Counted from the stretch's first letter, positions 1 through 9,162 are shown. The stretch: 64,000 nt of DNA from Methanobacteriota archaeon (GCA_023393455.1 JAEWLJ010000015.1:157010-221009); one strand, 5' to 3'. The notes: generated from the letters alone by a model not told the origin. Numbers and translations: made by a program.

Positions 1-429
1 CTCGTCCGGGGTGCAGGTGACGGGCTCTCGCGACATGGCGTCCTCGACCCTGCCGGGGATGGTGCGGCGCGAGATCAGGATGGGGAAGAGTTCGGAGAAG
101 AGCACCCCTCCCTGGTATACGCCGTCTTCGTTGACTACTGCAGTGCTGTTTGTGCGGGCATTCATGATCGCGACGCCTGCCTCCGCAAGGGAGGTCTCCG
201 GGCCGACCCGGGCGGCCTCCCGGACGAACCCCGTGATCGTGACGTTCGACTTGGTGTCCATGACTCGCAGGACGTCGGTGATGTCGAGATACCCTTTCAG
301 GCGGTCTTTCTCGTCCACGACGTAGACCTCACGAAAGACGTCGTCCCTGAGGACGCTCCTTGCTTTTGTGACGTAATCGTCGTAATGCAGGGTGGGGATA
401 TCCACCATCAGGTCTGAGGCCACCTTCAT
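1..429 (-). CDS. CBS-domain protein, partial (3' end outside window)
   Basis: The reading frame is open from an ATG at 429 to the window edge (143 codons) and its 3' end is missing. The translation has a CBS-type pattern: an N-terminal ASDLMVDIPT segment, a strand ending in YLDITDVLRV, then a second repeat ending near EDAMSREPVT. CBS pairs bind adenosyl ligands and act as regulatory modules. The ATG overlaps the stop of the upstream CBS gene by 4 bp (ATGA), so the two are almost certainly co-transcribed and probably work together as energy or nucleotide sensors. The downstream partner domain, if any, cannot be seen, so the specific role is unknown. Confidence 0.75.
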   Translation of the reverse strand, partial: MKVASDLMVDIPTLHYDDYVTKARSVLRDDVFREVYVVDEKDRLKGYLDITDVLRVMDTKSNVTITGFVREAARVGPETSLAEAGVAIMNARTNSTAVVNEDGVYQGGVLFSELFPILISRRTIPGRVEDAMSREPVTCTPDE

Positions 430-989
430 AACAACTGCTCCTCCTCCCGACAGACGGGGCAGAGCATAAGGTTGTCGACCCTCGAGAGGTCGTCGGACAT
501 ATTCCCGCACCGGTCGCATAGTCCCATGGCATACTCCTCTTCGCGGTTGATCTCGATGAGATCCGCGAGGAGTTCGTTCACTTCGGCCGCGACGGTGAGG
601 ATGTCTCGAACCGTCACGATCCCGATGACCACCTGGTCTTCAACGACGGGGAGCCTGCGGACACGGTGCTTCACCATCATTCCCGCGGCATCCCCGACCA
701 GCTTCTCGACGCTGATCGTGATCAGAGGCGTGCTCATGATCTCGCTGACGAGAACTTCACCCGGTTTTAAATCTTTAGCCACGACTTTGCAGTTGATATC
801 CTCTTCCGTGACGATCCCGGTAGGCAGGTTGTTCTGCAGGACGATGCAACTCCCTACCTCGTTGCGGCACATAGCCTGCGCTGCCCGGGCGACAGTCTCA
901 CCGACATCGATGGTTATCGGATGACTCTGCATGACATCCCTGACCGGTATGCGTGTCTCGAAACGGATGGTATCACTATTATTCATCAT
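426..989 (-). CDS. CBS-domain pair protein with C-terminal zinc ribbon
   Basis: 187 aa. Two CBS repeats occupy roughly residues 14-70 and 80-140; typical segments are LPTGIVTEEDI and VVIGIVTVRDI. After residue 155 comes a small zinc ribbon with two Cys pairs (CDRCGN and CPVC). The CBS-plus-ribbon arrangement is common in methanogens, where such proteins are annotated only as CBS domain proteins. It overlaps the next gene by 4 bp and lies divergently from arvA, with about 210 bp between them that must hold both promoters. Two ATGs are adjacent at the start (989 and 986). Function beyond ligand sensing cannot be deduced. Confidence 0.8.
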   Translation of the reverse strand: MMNNSDTIRFETRIPVRDVMQSHPITIDVGETVARAAQAMCRNEVGSCIVLQNNLPTGIVTEEDINCKVVAKDLKPGEVLVSEIMSTPLITISVEKLVGDAAGMMVKHRVRRLPVVEDQVVIGIVTVRDILTVAAEVNELLADLIEINREEEYAMGLCDRCGNMSDDLSRVDNLMLCPVCREEEQLL

Positions 990-1124
990 GGTATTCTCCT
1001 AATCTGGCCGCAATTAGGGCCGATTTTCCAGGTGCAAGTCTATCTAGGTTTCAGCAGTATAAAAGAATTCTCTCGCTCCGGGAACGTTGTCTGTCTGCAA
1101 AAAATAGGGAGAATCAGCCGGACG

Positions 1125-1145
1125 GAACATATAATTATATTTATT
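1125..1145 (+). promoter_or_regulatory. TATA-type promoter for arvABC
   Basis: A strongly AT-rich stretch (ATATAATTATATTTAT at about 1129-1143) stands out in GC-rich sequence, 60-75 bp before the arvA ATG. It fits an archaeal TATA box with a leader of about 40 nt. The divergent CBS gene may use the same AT-rich region on the other strand. Confidence 0.5.
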
Positions 1146-1202
1146 TGTGAGTGCCACATCTCACTTAAGTACAGGCAATTCCTGCCTGCCTGAGGGAGCT
1201 TA

Positions 1203-1844
1203 ATGACGTTCTTTGTTCGTACTAAAAGAAGGATCTCGGGGCTATTGAAGGCGCTCCTTAGGAAGCGAACCTTTCGCATTGGGATCTACGGCCCTCCCAA
1301 TGCCGGTAAGACCACACTTGCGAATCGGATTGTGAGAGATTGGATCGGCGATGCGGTCGGCCCGGTCAGTGAGGTGCCTCATGAAACCCGGCGCGTCCGG
1401 CGTAAAGAGGATATCACCATCACCGGGCAGAACGGCGGGTCGGTCACCATCGACATCGTCGATACCCCCGGCGTGACGACCAAGATCGACTACAACGAGT
1501 TCGTCGAGTTCGGTATCGAGAAGGAGGAGGCGGTCAAGCGGGCCCGGGAGGCGACCGAGGGCGTTGCCGAGGCGATGCACTGGCTCCGCGAGGATATCGA
1601 CGGCGTCATCTACATGCTCGACTCCACGCAGGACCCGTTCCAGCAGGTGAACATCATGCTCATCGGGATCATCGAGAGCCGGAAACTCCCGGTCGTGATC
1701 GTCGCAAACAAGAACGATCTCCCCGATGCGTCCGCCGCACGGATCAAGAGTGCGTTCCCCCAGCACCCGGTGATCTCCATATCGGGTCTTGAAGGGAACA
1801 ACGTGGATGAGCTGTATGAGAAGATGACGACATATTTCGGGTGA
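1203..1844 (+). CDS. arvA: Era-like small GTPase ArvA
   Basis: 213 aa Ras/Era-like GTPase. Visible motifs are G1 GPPNAGKTT (about residues 31-39), G3 DTPG (about residue 89) and G4 NKND (about residue 165). It has a basic N-terminal helix and no membrane segment. In haloarchaea the orthologous GTPase, with its two neighbours ArvB and ArvC, is reported to drive extracellular vesicle formation. The same gene order is preserved here: ArvB overlaps by 4 bp and ArvC follows. I assign the symbol from synteny plus motifs; the role in a methanogen is inferred. Confidence 0.85.
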   Translation: MTFFVRTKRRISGLLKALLRKRTFRIGIYGPPNAGKTTLANRIVRDWIGDAVGPVSEVPHETRRVRRKEDITITGQNGGSVTIDIVDTPGVTTKIDYNEFVEFGIEKEEAVKRAREATEGVAEAMHWLREDIDGVIYMLDSTQDPFQQVNIMLIGIIESRKLPVVIVANKNDLPDASAARIKSAFPQHPVISISGLEGNNVDELYEKMTTYFG

Positions 1845-2218
1845 TGGAGATGATACAGGGTGTACAAATCGACCTGATCTCTGCGGAACGTCTCGATCGC
1901 CTCACATCGATGGAGAAGATCCGCCTGATCCTTGATGACGTTATGGAAGGAAACATCGTTATCCTGGAGAAGGGCCTTGCGCCAGACGAGCAGAGCAAGC
2001 TCATCGAGATCACGATGCGGGAGATCGCGCCGGACGGGTTCTCCGGGATCGAGATGGAGACCTATCCGATCAGGGATGCCCAGGGCGGGTTCCTGGCGAA
2101 ACTTCTCGGTGGAAAACGCTCCGAGTCCCGTTTGACCGTGATCGGGCCGGCGAACCAGCTCAAGACGCTCAAGAAGGAGAAGGATCTCATCAGTGCATGG
2201 GTCTCCTCGTCGAGATGA
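1841..2218 (+). CDS. arvB: OapB/ArvB family protein (DUF2073)
   Basis: 125 aa protein of the DUF2073/ArvB family, recognised by its length, charged alpha/beta character and fixed position between the Era-like GTPase and the zinc-ribbon gene. The start ATG overlaps the arvA stop, which implies translational coupling. No catalytic motif is visible. The family is known as a partner of the ArvA GTPase in archaeal vesicle formation; its biochemical action is not known to me. Confidence 0.8.
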   Translation: MMEMIQGVQIDLISAERLDRLTSMEKIRLILDDVMEGNIVILEKGLAPDEQSKLIEITMREIAPDGFSGIEMETYPIRDAQGGFLAKLLGGKRSESRLTVIGPANQLKTLKKEKDLISAWVSSSR

Positions 2219-2240
2219 ACGGACAGCGGGGGTGAAAGGG

Positions 2241-2618
2241 ATGCCTCACAAGTGCACACAATGCGGCAGGGAGTTCGAAGACGGTTCGACGAAGATACTG
2301 AAAGGATGCCCGAGTTGCGGCGGAAAGAAGTTTCTCTACATCCGTGAGGCCGAACGACACGACGACGTTCTGAAGGAGAAGACCATCGACGAGATCGCCC
2401 AGGAGACGGGCGAGGAAGTGCTTGAGGTCAAGCTGGATCTCCGGAAAAAAGAGGAGATCGAGGTCTTCGAGCGTATCGAGAGCATCCGCATCCTCGGCCC
2501 GGGTTCGTACGAACTGAACATCGATAAACTGGCCCGGTCGGACGAGGTCGTCGTCGGACTGGAAAAAGAAGGTAAATACGTTGTGGATATCCTCTCCATG
2601 GCCAAGAAGAAGAAGTGA
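2241..2618 (+). CDS. arvC: OapC/ArvC family zinc-ribbon protein
   Basis: 125 aa. The ATG at 2241 is chosen because a purine-rich GGGGTGAAAGGG site lies just upstream and the protein then begins directly with the zinc ribbon (CTQC, then CPSC). The rest is charged alpha/beta sequence ending in a lysine-rich tail. This is the third member of the arvABC set; the gap to arvB is 22 bp, so the three form one operon. The family is restricted mainly to Euryarchaeota. Confidence 0.8.
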   Translation: MPHKCTQCGREFEDGSTKILKGCPSCGGKKFLYIREAERHDDVLKEKTIDEIAQETGEEVLEVKLDLRKKEEIEVFERIESIRILGPGSYELNIDKLARSDEVVVGLEKEGKYVVDILSMAKKKK

Positions 2619-2898
2619 TACGGTATCCACCGCATTTAATTGGGGGGCGGGCGCTGCTTCGATAGCATCTCGTCCTCTACCGAGATTATAAATATCCTCA
2701 GAACCCTTTTGAGTTACATCACGTAATCCGACACTCAATGACGCAGGTCGGAGCGACGGTTTCCCGTACGAGAACATGAAACTCTCATGAACCTTTGCGT
2801 AGATCGGATTTCATTCGCGATCTCTGCTCTCGTGCGCCTGTCCCCGGCTGTTAGCGGGTTGTTTCCTGCACTGGAGAGTGTCGGCTGGGAGATACTCC
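2619..2898 (+). promoter_or_regulatory. Intergenic region with TATA-like box and long leader before the KamA-like gene
   Basis: A clear AT-rich box (ATTATAAATAT, about 2685-2695) lies some 200 bp before the KamA-like ATG. If this is the promoter, the transcript has a leader of roughly 170-180 nt, long for an archaeon. I see no recognisable riboswitch or small gene in it. Confidence 0.35.
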
Positions 2899-4113
2899 AT
2901 GAACACGACATACGATATCCAGAATACGATCGGGGAGGAGACCGTGAACCCGATCTATCTCTCCTCGCTCGATTCGGTCCCCGGTATCGGGCCGGAGGAG
3001 CGCGCCCGCCTTGCGGAGGTGACCGACCTCTTTGCGTTCCGTGCGAACGACTATTACCTCTCGCTGATCGACTGGGAAGACCCGGCCGACCCTATCCGCC
3101 GGCTGATCGTCCCGACCGTCGAGGAGCTTGAGCCCTGGGGAGATCTTGACCCGTCCTCAGAGCGCCGGTATACCCGGGCTCCGGGGCTGCAGCATAAATA
3201 CCGTGAGACCGCCCTCCTGCTCGTGAGCGAGGTCTGCGGTGGCCTCTGCCGCTACTGTTTCCGCAAGCGCCTCTTCATCGAGGAGGCGCATGAGGTGAAT
3301 AACGAGATCTCCGCGGGGCTTGCCTACATCCGGGACCATCCGGAGATCACGAACGTCCTCCTTACGGGGGGCGATCCCCTGTTCCTCGAGACCGAGAGGC
3401 TGCTCAATATCGTTCGGCAGATCCGCGAGATCGATCATGTCGGGATCATCCGGATCGGCACGAAGATGCCGGCATACAATCCGTTCCGGATCATCAACGA
3501 TCCGATGCTGCTGGACATGATCCGGGGCTACAGCATGGACGAGAAGCGTATCTACATCATGGCGCAGTTCAACCACCCGAGGGAACTGACCGATGCCGCA
3601 TGCCGGGCGGTCGCCCTCCTGCAGGATGCGGGAGCGGTCGTGATGAACCAGACGCCGCTCATCCGCGGCATCAACGACGACCCGGAGGTGCTTGCGGCGC
3701 TCTTCGACAAACTCTCGTTCATCGGCGCGAACCCTTACTACGTCTTCCAGTGTCGTCCGTCGGTCGGCAACAGGACGTTTGCGGTGCCGGTGGAGGAGTC
3801 ATACCGGATCTTCGAGCAGGCCCGCACGATATGCTCGGGGCTTGCGAAACGGGCCCGGTTCGTGATCTCTCACGCGACGGGGAAGATCGAGGTGCTCGGG
3901 AAGACGGACAGGCACACCTACTTCAAGTACAACCAGGCGGCAGACCCGGCGGATCTCGGGCGGTTCATGGTCTATAAGAGCAACCCGGAGGCCTACTGGT
4001 TCGACGATTACACGGAACTGGTGGACGAGGGGAGGGTCTGGGGGCCGGAGGGGCCGGTGCAGGATGCCCCGGATCTCTCGGCGTCGCCGGATGCGGGATG
4101 CACGCTGGGGTGA
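2899..4113 (+). CDS. KamA-like (lysine 2,3-aminomutase family) radical SAM protein
   Basis: 404 aa from the ATG at 2899, preceded by GGGAG; a GTG at 2878 is possible but less likely. The radical SAM cluster motif CGGLCRYC is at residues 113-120 (Cys113, Cys117, Cys120) and is followed by FRKRLF as in KamA. Lysine 2,3-aminomutase uses SAM, a 4Fe-4S cluster and PLP to make beta-lysine, an osmolyte precursor in methanogens. Here the usual PLP-lysine motif PGGGGK is replaced by SHATGK, and no ablB acetyltransferase is adjacent. It may therefore belong to a KamA subfamily with another substrate. Family assignment is firm; substrate is not. Confidence 0.8.
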   Translation: MNTTYDIQNTIGEETVNPIYLSSLDSVPGIGPEERARLAEVTDLFAFRANDYYLSLIDWEDPADPIRRLIVPTVEELEPWGDLDPSSERRYTRAPGLQHKYRETALLLVSEVCGGLCRYCFRKRLFIEEAHEVNNEISAGLAYIRDHPEITNVLLTGGDPLFLETERLLNIVRQIREIDHVGIIRIGTKMPAYNPFRIINDPMLLDMIRGYSMDEKRIYIMAQFNHPRELTDAACRAVALLQDAGAVVMNQTPLIRGINDDPEVLAALFDKLSFIGANPYYVFQCRPSVGNRTFAVPVEESYRIFEQARTICSGLAKRARFVISHATGKIEVLGKTDRHTYFKYNQAADPADLGRFMVYKSNPEAYWFDDYTELVDEGRVWGPEGPVQDAPDLSASPDAGCTLG

Positions 4114-4376
4114 GGGGGGTTGGGGCCTCCTATCCCTCGCCAGATTATGAAGAAGCGGTCTGCGCTGAAGTTCCGGCAGCCGGGGGGATTGGGATCCGGA
4201 GGATCAGTCATTCATCGAGGACGCCAGCAAGGCTTCTCCTGCACTCCTCGCGTGCCCTCCCGATTGTTCGGACTCCGGAGAACTCCGGAACCTCCCCCTA
4301 GTACGGTTCGGCATCCTCGATGCTCTCGCATTAGGCGTGTTCGAGTGCCGCGTTGATGTGGTTCTGGGATCATTCG

Positions 4377-5663
4377 TCACATTAGCGTGTAACCGGTGAT
4401 TGATCCTATGAAATAGACTTTCTCCTTCTCCTCCTCCGGGTGATTGTTCAGATTCATCAGCCCATCTTTCCCGGGCATCAGGTTGTCAAGGGTAATTTGA
4501 CGGTTATCGTCAACACGATTGATAATAGGTGTACCGCCTACCGTGAACTCTGTCCACGCATTGACCGGTGGTACGTTCAACGTCAGCGTCGAGGCGAGGT
4601 CTTCGTAGTTCGAGATCCAGATCCCACCACCTTCGTTGATTTTGCCAGTTCCACTCTCGTCGCCGTTAATGAAGAGCGTTACATCGTCGTAGGCAAACAT
4701 TGAGACCTGCGATTCACTTATATAGATCTTGCCTTTTCCGCTAGTTCCGATGACCAGTTTCACCGTGTCGCCGATCTCGAGGTCATGTTGCGTACCCCCT
4801 ATCGTCACTTTGGAGTAGGCTCCGATCACCCTGAATTCGAGGTAACCGCCCGGCATGAGAGTGCCCGGCTTTCCGTCCGCCGTGTTAAGCAGGGTGTCTT
4901 GCCAGGTTGTTGAAGACGATATAACAACGATGTAGTTCGTCTTCGTTTCGATGTCGGAGGCTCCGGCCCCGGTTACGGTCAGCGTGACGGTGTAGGTCCC
5001 CGGCGTCGTGTAAGTGTGGGTCGGGCTCTGCTTGTCGGAGGTGCTGCCGTCGCCGAAGTCCCAGGACCATGAGGTCGGCTCACCCGTGGAGGTATCGGTG
5101 AACGCGACTGTGAGCGGAGCGATGCCGGAGGTCACGTTGACGGTGAAGTTTGCCACAAGGGTCACCGGTGTGGGCGTTACTGTCGTTGTTGTTGTGGGTG
5201 TAACCGTCACTGTCGGTGTTGGTCCCGTGGTTTCTGTCGGCGCATCGCCCCCGATCTCGTGGAGGAGCCAGTCGCTGCCGGTGCGGCTCACGCCCTCTCC
5301 GACGATCTGGATGTGGGGGTTCGTTTCGGCCAGACTCGGGTCGAGGACGAGGGTCTGCCCCGTCTCCCATGACGTCCAATCGGGGGACGGGGTGCCGGAC
5401 GCAATGATGAGGCTAAAGTTGGCCGTCCGGTCGACGCCGTCGACGAGGATCTTGAAGTGCCCCTTTACGAGGGGATCGCCGCCGTCGTGGGAGAGAGAGA
5501 TGTTCCCATTCTCATCGGTCACACTGCGGGCAATCATTGCGGGCGCCGCGTCGCCGGGCGGGTAGGAGAGGAGCGCCACCCCGGCGATCGCCGCCGCTGT
5601 CACGAAGACGGCGATGAGCACCATGACGGCGATGAGGTCGGAGGCGGCGGCGTCGGATTTCAT
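4377..5663 (-). CDS. Secreted pilin-like protein with PKD domain
   Basis: 428 aa. The N terminus has a short polar leader followed by a hydrophobic helix (about residues 8-32, LIAVMVLIAVFVTAAAIAG), as in archaeal type IV pilin-like N-terminal domains. It is followed by an Asp/Gly-rich domain containing HDGGDPL, a Thr/Pro-rich linker at about 140-168, one PKD domain (about 170-250; WDFGDGS is the hallmark), and a C-terminal beta-rich domain. It is the last gene of a three-gene minus-strand set of pilin-signal proteins, separated from the next by 28 bp. It is presumably a cell-surface or pilus-associated protein. PKD domains usually mediate protein-protein or carbohydrate contacts. Confidence 0.75.
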   Translation of the reverse strand: MKSDAAASDLIAVMVLIAVFVTAAAIAGVALLSYPPGDAAPAMIARSVTDENGNISLSHDGGDPLVKGHFKILVDGVDRTANFSLIIASGTPSPDWTSWETGQTLVLDPSLAETNPHIQIVGEGVSRTGSDWLLHEIGGDAPTETTGPTPTVTVTPTTTTTVTPTPVTLVANFTVNVTSGIAPLTVAFTDTSTGEPTSWSWDFGDGSTSDKQSPTHTYTTPGTYTVTLTVTGAGASDIETKTNYIVVISSSTTWQDTLLNTADGKPGTLMPGGYLEFRVIGAYSKVTIGGTQHDLEIGDTVKLVIGTSGKGKIYISESQVSMFAYDDVTLFINGDESGTGKINEGGGIWISNYEDLASTLTLNVPPVNAWTEFTVGGTPIINRVDDNRQITLDNLMPGKDGLMNLNNHPEEEKEKVYFIGSITGYTLM

Positions 5664-5691
5664 GTTGATCGTGCCTGATTTTCTTTTGGAC

Positions 5692-7056
5692 TCAGAACGG
5701 GTAGTCTGCAGGATTGCTGATGTACTGGTCTATGTTCTTGAAGGTGACCTTTGTATTGCCGTTGATGACGAAGAACCCGTCGCGGGCGATGACGACCCCC
5801 TCAAGGGAGCCTCCGTTGAAGGTTACCCTCCCTTGGGGGGCGAAGAAGATGCCCGTCACTTTATCACTCCATCCGTTCGTGATCGATATGTCGCCGTCAC
5901 TTGCTATGATGACGACATTGCTTGCGGTAGCTCCGGATGGGGAGGAGTAACTGTTGGCAAAAATCTTCAGGTTATTCGTCAGGATTCCGTTTTGGTCATA
6001 CTCTTTTGCAGTGTACCATTCAGCGGGTTTCGTGGAGGGTATCCCCTGATCCGGCATGGTGAATCCCGGGAAGGGTGTCTGATCAGTGCAGTGATCAAGC
6101 GTGCTGGAATCAACACCCGGAAGCAGATTGATATTGCCGGTACAGTAAATATGTGCACCATCCACAAAACTGATTACATTCCTTCGTAGCGTGACATCTC
6201 CATTAACATACACGTCATCATGTATGATGACGCCTCCCAGATCGCAGTCGCCGTTAACGTATACTTTGCCGTAAATATTTCTATTTCCTCCAAGGAGCAC
6301 CAGATCTCCGTTGATATATATAGCGCCGGGCGCCTCCTCTGATCCCAGACTGGCACTCCCACTATCCTTGCTAACGCTGCCGTTGATGTAGATGTTCGAT
6401 ACGCTGATGCCACCATTACCTCCAAGATCCTCTGGCTCCAAACCCCTAGTTATAACGATTGTTGCTCCTGGGCCTATGACGTTCACACTTCCCTTTCCTG
6501 TTCCTTCCCCTATGCTAAGAGTGGTGCCGTAGATGAAGACGCTCTCATTGATGACGAAGTCGATGAAGGGTATTTCTGGCTCGTCATCATCCTCGTCCCC
6601 CTCATCCGGCTCCACCGGGTCCGGGGAGAACGTTGCCTCTCCTCCCACGAAGGCCGGCTCAGAAAGGATCGTCTCGCCGCCGTCCCCCGTGAGCACCGTC
6701 ACGATCACGCGAGTAAGGTCTGCGCCGCCCGTATAGTTGAGGACTCCCCCGATCGACCAGACGCCGCCTTCAAGCCCGGTAAAATTGCCTGTACGGTCCA
6801 CAAGGCCGCTCCCGGCATCGACGTAGATCCGGTACTCCCCCGCCCTGAGAGGATCGCCCCCTTCGTGGACGAGGGCGAAGCTGCCGCTCCTGTTCCCCGC
6901 GACGATGGTTGCATGGGGAATCTCGTCCGGTTGAGGGGCGGATAGGAAGGGAACCGCCACAATCGCCACGGCAAGAACGGTCAGGCCGAGCAGGAGGATG
7001 ACCCCGATAACCTCGGAGACTCCTTCTTCACCGCGATGTTGTCTCATACCATTCAC
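5692..7056 (-). CDS. Pilin-like surface protein with polymer-forming beta-helix
   Basis: 454 aa. The N terminus carries a type IV pilin-like signal (EEGVSEVIGVILLLGLTVLA), then an HEGGDPLRAGEY segment like that of its downstream neighbour, an acidic linker (about 175-195), and a long region of repeated short beta units with INGS, INGD, VNGD and VNGDV motifs. These repeats resemble bactofilin-like or right-handed beta-helix polymer-forming domains. It overlaps the upstream pilin-like gene by 4 bp. A pilin anchor joined to a polymer-forming beta-helix suggests an extracellular fibre or cap; no function is proven. Confidence 0.7.
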   Translation of the reverse strand: MNGMRQHRGEEGVSEVIGVILLLGLTVLAVAIVAVPFLSAPQPDEIPHATIVAGNRSGSFALVHEGGDPLRAGEYRIYVDAGSGLVDRTGNFTGLEGGVWSIGGVLNYTGGADLTRVIVTVLTGDGGETILSEPAFVGGEATFSPDPVEPDEGDEDDDEPEIPFIDFVINESVFIYGTTLSIGEGTGKGSVNVIGPGATIVITRGLEPEDLGGNGGISVSNIYINGSVSKDSGSASLGSEEAPGAIYINGDLVLLGGNRNIYGKVYVNGDCDLGGVIIHDDVYVNGDVTLRRNVISFVDGAHIYCTGNINLLPGVDSSTLDHCTDQTPFPGFTMPDQGIPSTKPAEWYTAKEYDQNGILTNNLKIFANSYSSPSGATASNVVIIASDGDISITNGWSDKVTGIFFAPQGRVTFNGGSLEGVVIARDGFFVINGNTKVTFKNIDQYISNPADYPF

Positions 7057-7970
7057 TCCACCAGTGACGCTGCGTTGTGGATCGTCACCGTGAAGTTCGA
7101 TGGATACACGGTGAGGAATACGTATTTGTTTTCTGTCGGATCGCCATCTGCCACCGGGTTGATGGTAAGTCGGACCTTGTTCTCACTCAGTAACTCGGGC
7201 ACAAGCAACGAAGTGACATTCTCATCAGTCGCCCTTAGCCGGATCTCATCAAAAGCTCTCTTCCAGGCCCCGGCTGCCTTAGCGTCGCCGGCCTCAATGG
7301 TCAGATTCACCTGGGTATAGGGAACGTCAAGGATGGGCGGATCGCTCTTGCGCATCCGTGTCTCGACCCGCACCGGCCCCGATCCCGAGATCATATCCGA
7401 GCCCTCAAGGCTGATCGGGGCTACGGTGAGGCTGATATTGTCGTCCCTCGTCTTCGCCACCGCGATCGACGGCCCGACCCGCACCGTCGTCCCCCCCTCC
7501 TGGGAGAGGAAGACCGCGCCCCCCTGGTAGGTCCAGGTCTGCTCCACCCAGTAGTTGTTCGAGGACTGATAAGAGAGGCTCCCGAGGGGGATAGTCACCG
7601 GTGGCTTCCCTGCAGGCTCAATCGTCAGGTTCGCCCCGCCGCTCTTCGCTGTGACCGTCCCCCCCGACCCCGCCGGGGTGAGGATCGGGAGCGTGAAGGC
7701 ACTGCCAGCGGTCGCCCCTCCCCTCGTCCCGAGGTCGAAGGCCGTCGAGAGGAGGACACCGTTCCTCTCGTTCACCCACAGCGAATCGAGAGCAATCTTA
7801 TAATCCACGAACCGGTCCTTCACCTGGTTCATGTGCGCGATCTCGTTCTCTCTTCCCGCCGCCGGGACGCCGTAGACCTGGTAGAGCGAGAGCGCCACGA
7901 CGATCAGGGCGAGGATCAGGACGAAACCGACGACCTCCGAGAGGGCGTCATCACGCGGGCAGAGCGGCAT
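7053..7970 (-). CDS. Pilin-like secreted protein (DUF7289-like)
   Basis: 305 aa from the ATG at 7970; the upstream TTG at 7976 is less likely. The signal is DDALSEVVGFVLILALIVVA followed by LYQVYGVPAAGRENEIAHM, a pattern typical of a methanogen and haloarchaeal family of secreted proteins with a pilin-type N terminus. The rest is predicted beta-rich and Ser/Thr/Gly-rich. It is the first gene of the three-gene set 7970-4377. An AT-rich segment at about 7995-8010 probably serves as promoter. Confidence 0.65.
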   Translation of the reverse strand: MPLCPRDDALSEVVGFVLILALIVVALSLYQVYGVPAAGRENEIAHMNQVKDRFVDYKIALDSLWVNERNGVLLSTAFDLGTRGGATAGSAFTLPILTPAGSGGTVTAKSGGANLTIEPAGKPPVTIPLGSLSYQSSNNYWVEQTWTYQGGAVFLSQEGGTTVRVGPSIAVAKTRDDNISLTVAPISLEGSDMISGSGPVRVETRMRKSDPPILDVPYTQVNLTIEAGDAKAAGAWKRAFDEIRLRATDENVTSLLVPELLSENKVRLTINPVADGDPTENKYVFLTVYPSNFTVTIHNAASLVE

Positions 7971-8151
7971 AGTCAAGGTAATTCTCTGCGCGAAGTCTAT
8001 ATTTAGTTATTGCTTGCCGTCGCCGCATTTCTACCCGCGGATCTCAAAAAGACGATACATTCTTCGATTTCGTGCCCGCATCCGCTCTATTCGGCCGTCT
8101 CTCCTCTTACCATCAAACCTTTTCACCTCCGCCCGCCATTATTACTACGAC

Positions 8152-9162
8152 ATGCCACAGGACTCAGGAATAGCCCCGGACGGAGTATCCCTCTCCCCGG
8201 GCTGCGTCCTCTGCCACCAGGGAGCGAAGATGGTTCTCTTCGTTACCGGCCGGTGTCGCCGCACCTGCTGGTACTGCCCGCTCTCGCGCGAGCGAAAAGG
8301 GCGGGATGTGATCTTTGCAAACGAACGGCAGGTCGCATCACCGCGTGAGGCCATCGAGGTTGCCGAGAGCATGAGCGCTCTCGGGACCGGCGTCACCGGC
8401 GGCGAACCGCTCCTCGAACTCGACCGGGTGGTGGAGTACTGCCGGGCTCTCAAGGAGCACTTCGGCCCGGAGCACCAGATCCATCTCTACACCGCCCTTG
8501 CGCCCGACGAGACCATGCTCCGGCGGTTGCAGGGGCTGGTCGACGAGATCCGGCTCCACCCGCCCCATGAGGTCTGGCCCTGTATCCTCGATACCGACTT
8601 CGCCAGATCAGCCGTCCTCGCCCGGGAGATGGGCTTCCTCATCGGGATCGAGGTCCCGGCGCTCCCCGGGATCGAGGACCTCGCCGCCGCCCTCCCGCTC
8701 CTCGACTTTTTGAACATCAACGAACTCGAGTGGGGCGAGACCTGCGCCGACGCCATGCGCGACCGCGGGCTCGAACTCGAGGACGGCGTGCACAACGCCG
8801 TGTTGGGTGCCCGCCGGTGGGCGGAGAGACTCGCCGGTGACCCGAAGGTCCACTTCTGCTCGTCGGTCTTCAAGGACTCGGTCCAGCTACGGGAACGGTT
8901 AAAGCGGATCGCTGCAAACACTGCGCGTCCGTTCGAGGAAGTGACGGATGACGGAACCGTCGTCTACGGGGTGCTCGAGCCGGAAGGTCCCGTCGACGGA
9001 TTCCTGGAGGAATTTGACGACGATGAGTATGCCGTCTCTGAGGGACGGATCGAGATGGCGTGGTGGGTGCTTGCCGAAGACGGCGCCGTGCTGCCGGGGA
9101 AGAAGTATGTCGTCGAGCGCTACCCAAACGCCGGCATGGTGGTCGAGGTGACGCCGCTCTGA
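8152..9162 (+). CDS. Radical SAM protein
   Basis: 336 aa from the ATG at 8152; a longer open frame starting at 8014 has no supporting features. Cluster motif CRRTCWYC (Cys35, Cys39, Cys42) is followed by a TGGEPLLE glycine motif typical of radical SAM enzymes. Two further cysteines at 18 and 21 (CVLC) precede the cluster. The C-terminal ~90 residues are a separate acidic domain. Homologues in methanogens are annotated only as radical SAM proteins. It overlaps the cis-prenyltransferase start, so they may be co-transcribed, although no shared pathway is evident. Confidence 0.75.
   Translation: MPQDSGIAPDGVSLSPGCVLCHQGAKMVLFVTGRCRRTCWYCPLSRERKGRDVIFANERQVASPREAIEVAESMSALGTGVTGGEPLLELDRVVEYCRALKEHFGPEHQIHLYTALAPDETMLRRLQGLVDEIRLHPPHEVWPCILDTDFARSAVLAREMGFLIGIEVPALPGIEDLAAALPLLDFLNINELEWGETCADAMRDRGLELEDGVHNAVLGARRWAERLAGDPKVHFCSSVFKDSVQLRERLKRIAANTARPFEEVTDDGTVVYGVLEPEGPVDGFLEEFDDDEYAVSEGRIEMAWWVLAEDGAVLPGKKYVVERYPNAGMVVEVTPL

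Noticed and set aside
2787..3131. Plus-strand open frame of 114 codons overlapping the KamA-like gene.
   Set aside because: It overlaps the KamA-like gene in another frame and has only GC-biased composition.
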